A stretch of 64,000 nt of DNA from NCBI GenBank assembly GCA_021651055.1, contig JAJHOH010000001.1, positions 1,550,001-1,614,000 of the forward strand, written 5' to 3'. The first letter of the stretch is position 1; each line of letters opens with the position of its first letter. Made by a program: the position numbers and the translations under genes. This DNA comes from Candidatus Manganitrophus morganii (GTDB lineage: Bacteria > Nitrospirota > Nitrospiria > SBBL01 > Manganitrophaceae). Positions 9,496 through 16,334 of this stretch are shown here, piece by piece. Below the pieces are notes generated by a model, which saw nothing but the letters and a program-made list of their open reading frames with translations, did no database searches and was not told the DNA's origin.

Positions 9496-9522
9496 ATTAT
9501 ACAATTCATATTTCAGTGTCAA
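9496..9522 (-). promoter_or_regulatory. Promoter for the Gld-type ABC operon
   Basis: On the minus strand a perfect TTGACA (9522-9517) and a perfect TATAAT (9501-9496) are separated by 15 bp, shorter than the optimal 17. Located 40 bp upstream of the ATPase start at 9456. Confidence 0.5.
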
Positions 9523-9563
9523 GGGGCCGGTCCCGGATCGCATATCGCTGGCGTGAGGAGAAA

Positions 9564-9956
9564 TTACGGGGTGGAGAGAGAGGAATGTTGGTTATTGAAA
9601 TATCCTTTGATCTTCGCGATCAGATCGGGGGGTCTGATCGGCTTGGTCAAAAGCGCCTCCGCGCCGACGTTCAGGCCCTGCTCCTGCAAGGCGGGATCGA
9701 TACCGGCGCTGATGATCAGAATCGGGATGGAGCGCAATGAAGGATCGCTTTTGATCGTGCGGCAGACTTCAAAGCCGTTGATTCCGGGCAACATCACATC
9801 GAGCAGGATCAGGTCCGGCCGGGACTGCGCGACCCGCTGTAATCCCTCCGCGCCATCTTTCGCAAGCGTCACCGCATAACCCTCTTTCGTCAGAAGGCGT
9901 GTGAAGACCTGGCAGGAATCTTCGTTATCGTCTACAATCAGGATCTGCTTCGGCAT
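9564..9956 (-). CDS. Single-domain response regulator (CheY-like receiver)
   Basis: A 130-residue stand-alone receiver domain: acidic pair Asp9/Asp10, phosphoacceptor Asp53 in LLDVMLPG, and Lys105 in TKP; Ser83 occupies the Thr/Ser position. It has no output domain, so it must signal by protein contact or phosphotransfer. A ribosome binding site (AGAAGGAAAG) precedes the ATG and a good promoter lies 40-68 bp upstream. No kinase gene is adjacent; the nearest histidine kinase in the window is 24 kb away and has its own regulator. Confidence 0.92.
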   Translation of the reverse strand: MPKQILIVDDNEDSCQVFTRLLTKEGYAVTLAKDGAEGLQRVAQSRPDLILLDVMLPGINGFEVCRTIKSDPSLRSIPILIISAGIDPALQEQGLNVGAEALLTKPIRPPDLIAKIKGYFNNQHSSLSTP

Positions 9957-9995
9957 GCGTCTTTCCTTCTAAATCTCCGGATGAAGAATGTGGAA

Positions 9996-10024
9996 ATAGT
10001 ACTACATTGACACGCCTAATACAA
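9996..10024 (-). promoter_or_regulatory. Promoter of the lone receiver gene
   Basis: TTGTAT (10024-10019), 17-bp spacer, TACTAT (10001-9996) on the minus strand, 40 bp upstream of the ATG at 9956. Confidence 0.5.
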
Positions 10025-10141
10025 GCCAACATTAAGGCGTAAGCCCTTACGAGAAAAACAGGGTCCGCACCGGCCGCAGCCAAAAAAATTCGGAGGAAGA
10101 GACGGAGGGGATATTGCCCGGGAACAGCGCCTTTGATTTGC

Positions 10142-10216
10142 TGGAGCCGGCGGTCAGGATTGAACTGACGACCTGCTGATTACGAATCAGCTGCTCTACC
10201 ACTGAGCTACGCCGGC
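10142..10216 (-). tRNA. tRNA-Thr (anticodon CGT)
   Basis: The minus strand folds into a complete cloverleaf: acceptor GCCGGCG pairs with CGCCGGC, D-arm GCTC/GAGC, anticodon stem GCTGA/TCAGC around loop TTCGTAA (anticodon CGT, reading ACG), T-arm GTCAG/CTGAC with TTCAATC loop. The discriminator is T and the CCA end is encoded. Confidence 0.96.
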
Positions 10217-10271
10217 GTCGCCCTTCTTAATACACGGAGAAATCGGGAAAATCAAGTCCTTTGTGCGCGCT

Positions 10272-11129
10272 TTACCGCTGCGCCACAATTTCCCTTCTCA
10301 CCACCTTTCCGCTCGGACCAAGAGAGCCAAGCTCTCGCCCATCGAGAAAGAGACGGACACCCCCGGCGTTTCCGACCGTAAGCGCGAATTTCTCTTTGGC
10401 TTCCCATCGAACGCTCTCACCCGCCTGGAGAAGGGCCTCTTTAATCTCGGTCCCATCGAGGGTGGCATGGATCCATGACGGCTCCACCGCCTCAATCAGA
10501 AGAACCAACGGGATAAAGGACTCCTGCGTGGGTGGCGAGGGATCGGCGGCCGAAGAAGGGGTTGGAGCGGGGGAAGGAGACGAAGGGGGCTCAGAGGAGG
10601 CCCCTCCACCCTCCGGGGGGGGAGGAATCGGCGACGGCTCCGGGGGAACCGGCTCGTCGGAGAGGATCTCTTCAGGCGGCGGAGGGGGTGCGACCTCTTT
10701 GTTCTTCGGCATTAAAAAAGCGAGCACAAGAAAGAGAACGATCACGCAGACCACCGCAAGGGCGGCCCAAAGCGGAAAGGGAAGGCGATCGGGTTGCTTC
10801 CTCTGAATGTAGGAAGGGACTTTCTCCTCGGTGCCGCTTGCGGCCGAGGTCTCCGGCGACTGAACGGTCTGCGAAAACCGGTTCAGAATGGGCGCTTCCT
10901 CAAGACCGAGGCAGCGGGCGTAACTTCTTAAGAACCCCTTGGCCGAGACCGGGTTGGGAAGCTGGTCGAATTGGTTCTCTTCGATCAGCTTGATGAACCG
11001 GACCCCGATGCGTGTCCGGGTCGCCAACTCCTCTATTGAAATGTTTTTACCTTCCCTTTGTTGCCGAAGGAACTCGCCTAAATTTTCCATCCAGTAAACC
11101 TGATCCTCTTCGAAACGCTCTCCACTCAC
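10272..11129 (-). CDS. RodZ-like cytoskeletal/cell-shape protein
   Basis: A 285-residue protein with the RodZ layout: an N-terminal Xre-type helix-turn-helix (about 10-75, with the LGEFLRQQREGKNISIEEL start), a basic linker, one membrane helix (about 121-143), a long Pro/Ser/Glu-rich periplasmic linker and a C-terminal DUF4115 beta domain. RodZ links MreB filaments to the wall synthesis machinery. The upstream PilF-like TPR lipoprotein gene is a neighbour seen in many genomes; the two are separated by about 135 bp containing an 8-bp inverted repeat (11146-11153 with 11181-11188). Confidence 0.88.
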   Translation of the reverse strand: MSGERFEEDQVYWMENLGEFLRQQREGKNISIEELATRTRIGVRFIKLIEENQFDQLPNPVSAKGFLRSYARCLGLEEAPILNRFSQTVQSPETSAASGTEEKVPSYIQRKQPDRLPFPLWAALAVVCVIVLFLVLAFLMPKNKEVAPPPPPEEILSDEPVPPEPSPIPPPPEGGGASSEPPSSPSPAPTPSSAADPSPPTQESFIPLVLLIEAVEPSWIHATLDGTEIKEALLQAGESVRWEAKEKFALTVGNAGGVRLFLDGRELGSLGPSGKVVRREIVAQR

Positions 11130-11263
11130 CTGCTTTATTGAACCGGGCGCCGCCGAATGTTTTTTGCATCGAATCGATCCGCGGCGCCGAAAGATTGAAT
11201 CGGGACGTCACAGGAAAAATCCCCATTCAAGACGCACGACGACCGGCCGGCGGGCGAAGCGGT

Positions 11264-12031
11264 TTAGCGAAGCGCATCCAAAAATTTTTGCGCTTCTTTC
11301 GCTTGTGAACTTTTGGGAGAGAGCTCAACGACTTTTTTAAACGAACCCGCTGCAAGCCCTTTCGAGCCCTCTCTCAAATACGCAGAGGCGAGATTGAGAT
11401 GGGCATCGACGAAATCGGGCGCAAGACGGATGGCCTCCTGATAAGAGGCGATGGACTCTTTGAGCTTTCCCATCTGAAAATAGGCTCTTCCAAGCCCATT
11501 CTGGGTCAGCGCGATAAACTCGGGACGGGGATTGATCCTCAGAACACTTTCAAAGGAGCGGATCGCTTCATCATATTTCTCTTGCTTCAGGTAGACCAGC
11601 CCGAGGTTCAGATAGGGTTTTTCAGGGGTCGCGTATTGTAGATTTTTGAGAGCTGCCTGATACTCCGAGATCGCCTGATCGAATTTGCCCTGCGCCTCAT
11701 ACACCTTTCCGAGATAATTATGAGCATCGGAGAATTCCGGATCGGCTGAAAGCGATTTCTGCAGGGAGATGACCGCTTCCTTGTGGTTTTCCTGCATAAA
11801 ATGAACATGCCCCAAGGCATAGTGCGCGTCGCGATAACGCGGATCGAGCTCGATCGCCTTCTGAAATTCGATAAACGCCCTTTGGAGGGAATTGTCGTTG
11901 ATATACGAGATGCCGAGCTTGTAATGGGCCGATGCCTCCCTTTCTCTCTTGAGTTGCGCCTCGCCCATCCCGCAGGCGGTGCAAAGCGGAATGAGAATCC
12001 AAATCATCGCCCTTTTCCAACGCATCCACAT
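11264..12031 (-). CDS. TPR-repeat outer-membrane lipoprotein, PilF/PilW-like
   Basis: A 255-residue protein with a lipoprotein signal peptide ending LCTAC (lipidated Cys20) followed by about six tandem tetratricopeptide repeats filling residues 30-250. This is the layout of PilF/PilW, the pilotin for type IV pilus secretin assembly, and of related TPR lipoproteins such as NlpI. No pilus genes are in the window, so the pilotin role is only likely. It is transcribed in the same direction as rodZ, and the PfkB kinase gene ends 30 bp upstream. Confidence 0.8.
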   Translation of the reverse strand: MWMRWKRAMIWILIPLCTACGMGEAQLKREREASAHYKLGISYINDNSLQRAFIEFQKAIELDPRYRDAHYALGHVHFMQENHKEAVISLQKSLSADPEFSDAHNYLGKVYEAQGKFDQAISEYQAALKNLQYATPEKPYLNLGLVYLKQEKYDEAIRSFESVLRINPRPEFIALTQNGLGRAYFQMGKLKESIASYQEAIRLAPDFVDAHLNLASAYLREGSKGLAAGSFKKVVELSPKSSQAKEAQKFLDALR

Positions 12032-12061
12032 TCCTCCGTCGTTTAAATCGGGGAGCCCGTT

Positions 12062-12970
12062 CTAGGCACTTTCAAAGAAGGTCAACGACTGAAACTCTTT
12101 ATACCGCGCGTTGATCTCTTCCCGGGTGAGGGTCCGCATCCGATCGAGGCTGAAGGCCTCGACATTGAAAGAGGCCATGACGCTCCCGTAAATGACCGCC
12201 TGCCGGAGGGCCGCTTCGTTCATCGTTCCGTTCTGCGAGAGGTATCCCATAAATCCCCCCGCAAACGAATCGCCGGCGCCGGTCGGATCAAACACATTCT
12301 CCAACGGCAGCGCAGGCGCGGCGAAGGTGGTCTGCCCGTTGAACATCAATGCCCCATATTCGCCGCGCTTGATAATGAGGATCTTCGGACCGAACGAGAG
12401 GATCTTCTTCGCCACCTTCACCAGGTTGAACTCGCCGGCCAGTTCGCGCGCTTCGCCGTCGTTGATGATCAAGATATCGACTTCTCCGAGGGTTTTAATG
12501 AGCGCGTCGCGTTTTCCCCCGATCCAGAAATTCATTGTATCACACGCAACGAGTTTTGGCTGCTTCACCTGCTTGAGAACATCAAGCTGTAACTCCGGGT
12601 CGATGTTCGCCAAAAAAACGACGGAGGCGTCGCGGTACGATGAAGGAAGTTTCGGCCGGAACGACTCGAAGACATTCAGCTGCGTATCGAGGGTCTTCGC
12701 CTCGTTGAGCTGATAGCCATACTCCCCGCGCCATCGGAAAGTCCGGCCCGGCCGGCGCTCCAGCCCTTCGAAATCGACCCCCTTCTCTTTTAAAAACGCC
12801 AGGTGGGACTCCGGAAAATCTTCGCCGACCACCGCCACCAGCTTCACCTCGGTAAAATAGCTCGCCGCCGTGGAGAAGTAGGTCGCCGATCCTCCCAATA
12901 CTTCTTTCGCCTCACCGAACGGGGTCTTGACCGAATCAAACGCCACCGAACCAACCACCAATAAACTCAT
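12062..12970 (-). CDS. PfkB-family sugar/nucleoside kinase
   Basis: A 302-residue ribokinase-like enzyme. The N-terminal GSVAFDSV and GGSATYFSTAASYF segments form the first PfkB signature and DPTGAGDSFAGGFMG near 232-246 the second, containing the catalytic Asp and the anion hole. The acceptor (fructose phosphate, ribose, adenosine or another sugar) cannot be deduced. Similar kinases of this length often sit near nucleoside salvage genes; mtnP, which releases 5-methylthioribose-1-phosphate, is one gene away. A strong AAGGAGG precedes the ATG. A short hairpin repeat lies just upstream (12997-13057). Confidence 0.87.
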   Translation of the reverse strand: MSLLVVGSVAFDSVKTPFGEAKEVLGGSATYFSTAASYFTEVKLVAVVGEDFPESHLAFLKEKGVDFEGLERRPGRTFRWRGEYGYQLNEAKTLDTQLNVFESFRPKLPSSYRDASVVFLANIDPELQLDVLKQVKQPKLVACDTMNFWIGGKRDALIKTLGEVDILIINDGEARELAGEFNLVKVAKKILSFGPKILIIKRGEYGALMFNGQTTFAAPALPLENVFDPTGAGDSFAGGFMGYLSQNGTMNEAALRQAVIYGSVMASFNVEAFSLDRMRTLTREEINARYKEFQSLTFFESA

Positions 12971-12996
12971 ACCGCCTCCTTAACTCAATTAAATAC

Positions 12997-13057
12997 TAGG
13001 AATGACGAATTAAGAATTGAAACCGGGCTTTTTGCATTTTGATTCCTCATTCCTAAT
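12997..13057. repeat. Short imperfect inverted repeat, GGAATGANGAATT type
   Basis: The arms TAGGAATGACGAATT (12997-13011) and AATTCCTCATTCCTAATT-like sequence (13041-13057) are imperfect reverse complements separated by about 30 bp. The AT-rich composition stands out from the flanking genes. Similar GGAAT-rich arms occur at 26982-27062 and, in a related form, at 32461-32534. Confidence 0.5.
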
Positions 13058-13078
13058 TGAACGATTCCCAATCGTCTT

Positions 13079-13822
13079 TTACGGGCATTCCTCTGCGGGG
13101 GCCTTCGTCGTTTTAATCGACTTCGTCAGGGAAGCGATCAGGTTTCTCCCCGCGGCCATGAAGATGTCTTCCACGCGGGTCTGCTCATGCCCCACCGTTT
13201 CCACCACCTCCGCCCCCCCTCTTCCCATCCAGACCATCCGCCCGCACCGGCTGTCCCAGATTTCGCCGCGCAGCCGCACCTGTTTGCTCACCTCTTCCGG
13301 AATCATATTCGGCCCCGAGGCAAAAACGGAGATCTTTCCCGCGACCAGATTCTCCCCGCCTCGCATCATCCGCGCCTCGGTATGTTTATTCACCACGCCG
13401 AGCTCTCCGATGAAAAGATAACGGACCTCCTCCAACTCGCCCCACTTTTTGAGCGCGTCTAGGTCGATGATTCTTTTCTCTTCATATTCCTTCACAAAAG
13501 CCTCGTAAGCCGGAAACTCATCGGACGAGGCGATCTTTTTGACGGCATCCGACCGCGGGATGATATGGACATCGCGAAACGAGGAGCGCAACCCCTGGAA
13601 GATTTCATAGGCGGCGTTCTGCTCCATTCCTTCCGGATCGTTCGGAGAGAAGACCGCCAGAATCGCCAATTTCCCCGACGCCAGCCCCTCCTTGGTCAGA
13701 TGGGGAGAGACAAACTCGGTTTCAGAATAGTCCTGAACGGGGGAACGGGCGACGGGCGGAGACAAAAGGGCCGCACAGCCGAATGAAAAGAGGACAAAAG
13801 AAAAAAGCAGGGTGTGCTTCAT
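13079..13822 (-). CDS. Uncharacterised lipoprotein, possibly CsgG/LpoB-like fold
   Basis: A 247-residue protein with a short lipoprotein signal (lipobox FSFGC, Cys16). The open frame runs further upstream through mtnP, but that part has no protein-like sequence; the signal peptide fixes the start at ATG 13822. The mature part contains a KLAILAVFSP strand, a conserved-looking YLFIGELG segment and a closing LRGEIWDSRCGRMVWMGRG segment, an alternation reminiscent of the alpha/beta fold of CsgG- and LpoB-type periplasmic lipoproteins. I cannot name a function. It follows mtnP at about 107 bp on the same strand. Confidence 0.7.
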   Translation of the reverse strand: MKHTLLFSFVLFSFGCAALLSPPVARSPVQDYSETEFVSPHLTKEGLASGKLAILAVFSPNDPEGMEQNAAYEIFQGLRSSFRDVHIIPRSDAVKKIASSDEFPAYEAFVKEYEEKRIIDLDALKKWGELEEVRYLFIGELGVVNKHTEARMMRGGENLVAGKISVFASGPNMIPEEVSKQVRLRGEIWDSRCGRMVWMGRGGAEVVETVGHEQTRVEDIFMAAGRNLIASLTKSIKTTKAPAEECP

Positions 13823-13929
13823 GCGCCGATCCCCCAGATGCGGCCCCGTCGATCCGATGCCGATGCCGGGCTCACGGGAGAGGCTCGAAATCTCCCCCCT
13901 TCGAAGCCCTCGATCGAACCGCGGGCGCC

Positions 13930-14850
13930 TCAAATATACTTTCCGATGATTGGCTTTAAATCGGCTTTGGTCTTTTGAGGAACGGCAGAGGAGGGGGTCA
14001 CGATGGCGTGCTTCAGCGCTTCGGCGCAAGCGCACCGCCTCCCCTCTCCCATCCGAACCACCGCCGCCTGAATGATCTTCTTTGAGAGAGCGACATTTTC
14101 CAGAAGAGTCTTGATGACCATCTCGACCGTCACCGGCTCCTCGGAGACGTGCCAGCAATCGTAATCGGTCGCCAGCGCAATCGTCGTATAGCAGATCTCG
14201 GCCTCTCGCGCCAGCTTGGCCTCGGTGACGTTCGTCATCCCGATGACATCGACCCCCCAACTGCGGTGGACCTCCGATTCGGCGCGGGAGGAGAATTGCG
14301 GCCCCTCCATGCAGAGATAGGTCCCCCCGCGATGAATCGTCGCCCCAACCGCTTCACTTGCCTCCGCGACGATGCCGGCCAGCTCGGAGCAGATCGGGTC
14401 GGCCAGGCTGACGTGCGCCACGATCCCCTGTCCGAAAAAAGTGCTCTTTCTTCCTTTTGTCAGATCATAAAACTGGCTCGGGATCGCGATATGGCCCGGG
14501 GCGATCGCTTCTTTCATACTGCCGACCGCGCTGACGGAAAGAATCCGTTCCACCCCCAGCTTCTTCATGGCAAAGAGATTGGCCCGATAGTTGATCTCCG
14601 AGGGGAGAAGCGTATGGCCCTGGCCGTGCCGCGCCAAGAAAGCGATCGGAACCCCCTCCAGGGTTCCGAGGATGAACTTCCCGGAGGGCTTTCCGAAAGG
14701 GGTCGAAATCGCCACCTCCCGGACCTCTTTCAGCGATTCCATCTGGTATAGACCGCTTCCGCCGATTACGCCGATCCGCGCCTGCGGCAATTTGGATCGA
14801 CGCACTGAGCGCTTCTTCGAACCTCGCTTCTCCGCCATCTTTTTCCCCAC
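13930..14850 (-). CDS. mtnP: S-methyl-5'-thioadenosine phosphorylase
   Basis: Cleaves methylthioadenosine (from polyamine or autoinducer synthesis) to adenine and methylthioribose-1-phosphate. Motifs: phosphate loop IGGSGLY near 30-36, RHGQGH near 74-79, EGPQFSSRAES, GMTNVTEAKLAREAEICY and the TDYDCWH segment whose paired aspartates recognise the adenine N7/amino group and distinguish this group from guanosine/inosine phosphorylases. At 306 residues it is slightly longer than usual because of a basic N-terminal extension; an internal ATG (fifth residue) is also possible. Located between miaA and the lipoprotein gene, all on the minus strand. Confidence 0.95.
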   Translation of the reverse strand: MGKKMAEKRGSKKRSVRRSKLPQARIGVIGGSGLYQMESLKEVREVAISTPFGKPSGKFILGTLEGVPIAFLARHGQGHTLLPSEINYRANLFAMKKLGVERILSVSAVGSMKEAIAPGHIAIPSQFYDLTKGRKSTFFGQGIVAHVSLADPICSELAGIVAEASEAVGATIHRGGTYLCMEGPQFSSRAESEVHRSWGVDVIGMTNVTEAKLAREAEICYTTIALATDYDCWHVSEEPVTVEMVIKTLLENVALSKKIIQAAVVRMGEGRRCACAEALKHAIVTPSSAVPQKTKADLKPIIGKYI

Positions 14851-14882
14851 AACTGATCTGCTACGGCCAAAATTGAACAGGA

Positions 14883-15887
14883 TTATAGCATACTCTTCAA
14901 ATACTTCAAGCGCAGAATCCGGTCGGCAACCTCTTCCGGCGCTTCATCCGGACGAAGATCGATCCACTCGATCTTTGGGTCGGCCCGAAACCAGGTCATC
15001 TGCCGTTTCGCGTAGTGACGGGTATCACGTTTCAGCGTCGCGATCGCCTCTTCCCGCGTCTGCTCGCCCCGAATGTACCGGGTCATCTGCTTGTATCCCA
15101 ATCCCCGCATGGAAGGAAGCTCCGGTGAAAAACCGGCCGAGAGAAGACCCGCCGTCTCTTCGATCAGCCCCTTTGCGATCTGCGCTTCAACCCGTTGCTC
15201 GATCCGTTGATAAAGGTCTTCACGGTCGCGCCGCAATCCGATCAGACAGTAGGTCCCCTTCGGGGGCTCGGCGAACCGGTGGGCCGCATGAACTTCGGAG
15301 ATGGGGCGGCCGGTCTGATGATAAACCTCCAGCGCCCGAACCAGCTTCGGGAGATCGCGCGGATGGATCCGCTCCGCCGCCGCGGGATCGACCTCGGCCA
15401 GCCGCCGGTGAAGGATCCCTTCTCCTTTCTCGCTCTCTTCTTGAAGCAGCCGCCGCCGGAGATCCCAATCGGCCGGCGGCCCCTCCCACAATCCGTACAA
15501 GAGGGTTTTGATATAAAGGCCGGTCCCCCCTTCGATAAAGATCGGCTTTCCCTCCCGGGAAAGCGCGGCGATCTTCTCCTCGGCCAGCATCTTGAACTTC
15601 CCGGCCGAAAAGGAACCGTCGGGAGGGACAAGATCGATCAAGTGACGCGGCACCCGGGCCCGCGATTCGGGCGACGGTTTATCGGTCCCGATATCCATCC
15701 CCTGGTAGATCTGGCGGGAGTCGGCCACCAGGATGTCGGTCCCCAGCGCCAGCGCCAGCCGCTCGGCAACGGCGCTCTTGCCGACGGCGGTCGGGCCGAC
15801 GAGAATCAACCAAAGATCTTTCTTTTCCTCACCTGAAGCTGAAATCGATCTCCCTCCTTGACACAGCTTGGACGCAAAGCCTACCAT
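14883..15887 (-). CDS. miaA: tRNA dimethylallyltransferase
   Basis: MiaA adds a dimethylallyl group to A37 of tRNAs that read UNN codons. The 334-residue protein has the P-loop GPTAVGKS near 31-38, the DSRQIYQGMDIGTDKP segment that binds the tRNA substrate, the GGTGLYIK segment and the late GLGYKQ motif. The first 20 or so residues precede the usual family start, so translation could begin further in, but no clearly better start with a ribosome binding site is visible. The gene is followed by mtnP after 32 bp. Confidence 0.96.
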   Translation of the reverse strand: MVGFASKLCQGGRSISASGEEKKDLWLILVGPTAVGKSAVAERLALALGTDILVADSRQIYQGMDIGTDKPSPESRARVPRHLIDLVPPDGSFSAGKFKMLAEEKIAALSREGKPIFIEGGTGLYIKTLLYGLWEGPPADWDLRRRLLQEESEKGEGILHRRLAEVDPAAAERIHPRDLPKLVRALEVYHQTGRPISEVHAAHRFAEPPKGTYCLIGLRRDREDLYQRIEQRVEAQIAKGLIEETAGLLSAGFSPELPSMRGLGYKQMTRYIRGEQTREEAIATLKRDTRHYAKRQMTWFRADPKIEWIDLRPDEAPEEVADRILRLKYLKSML

Positions 15888-16334
15888 AGTGATAAACGAT
15901 TGTATCGCGTGCAGAGGGCGGCGATGCGGCGAACGGACCGAAGTGTCGGCCGGCGTCGCCCCTTATATACCATCTTCGCTCTATGGAGGCCAGCCTCTTT
16001 CCCGTAAACCATCTGTAGAAAGGATGTTATGGTCCATTTCCCTCTTATCTTCCCGGCCTCTCCCGTTTGTATACCGATCTGCGCCACCCCCGCCACCGGC
16101 CCCTCCGGCCGAAATCATACCAATGAAGAGGTCCTCTTGTGATGCAGATCACCTGACCCCTTGCAGACCATCGTTCACCCCCGAGTCCCGTTTACCGATG
16201 ATCCAACATCATCGGCACGATGACTTCCGCATCGAGCGATGCGTCATCACTTCAACCGGTGGCGGCGGAGTGTACGCCTACATGTTGAGCCTAAATGCAG
16301 AACCGAAGCTGAATAGAGAGAAGGGAAGCAGAAG
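15888..16334. promoter_or_regulatory. Leader region of the glycan cassette with three palindromes
   Basis: About 450 bp with no convincing gene. It holds three dyads ahead of the start codon at 16335: a CRP/FNR-family-like TGTGA-N6-TCACC at 16138-16153, a perfect 8-bp inverted repeat CCGATGAT/ATCATCGG with a 5-nt spacer at 16195-16215, and a nested hairpin GATGAC...GCATC/GATGC...GTCATC at 16219-16248. A GAAGGGAAG ribosome binding site precedes the start. I do not see a clear sigma-70 promoter. Confidence 0.5.

Noticed and set aside
13823-14260. N-terminal extension of the small lipoprotein through mtnP
   Set aside because: The extension is read from the wrong frame of mtnP; a lipoprotein signal peptide starts at 13822.
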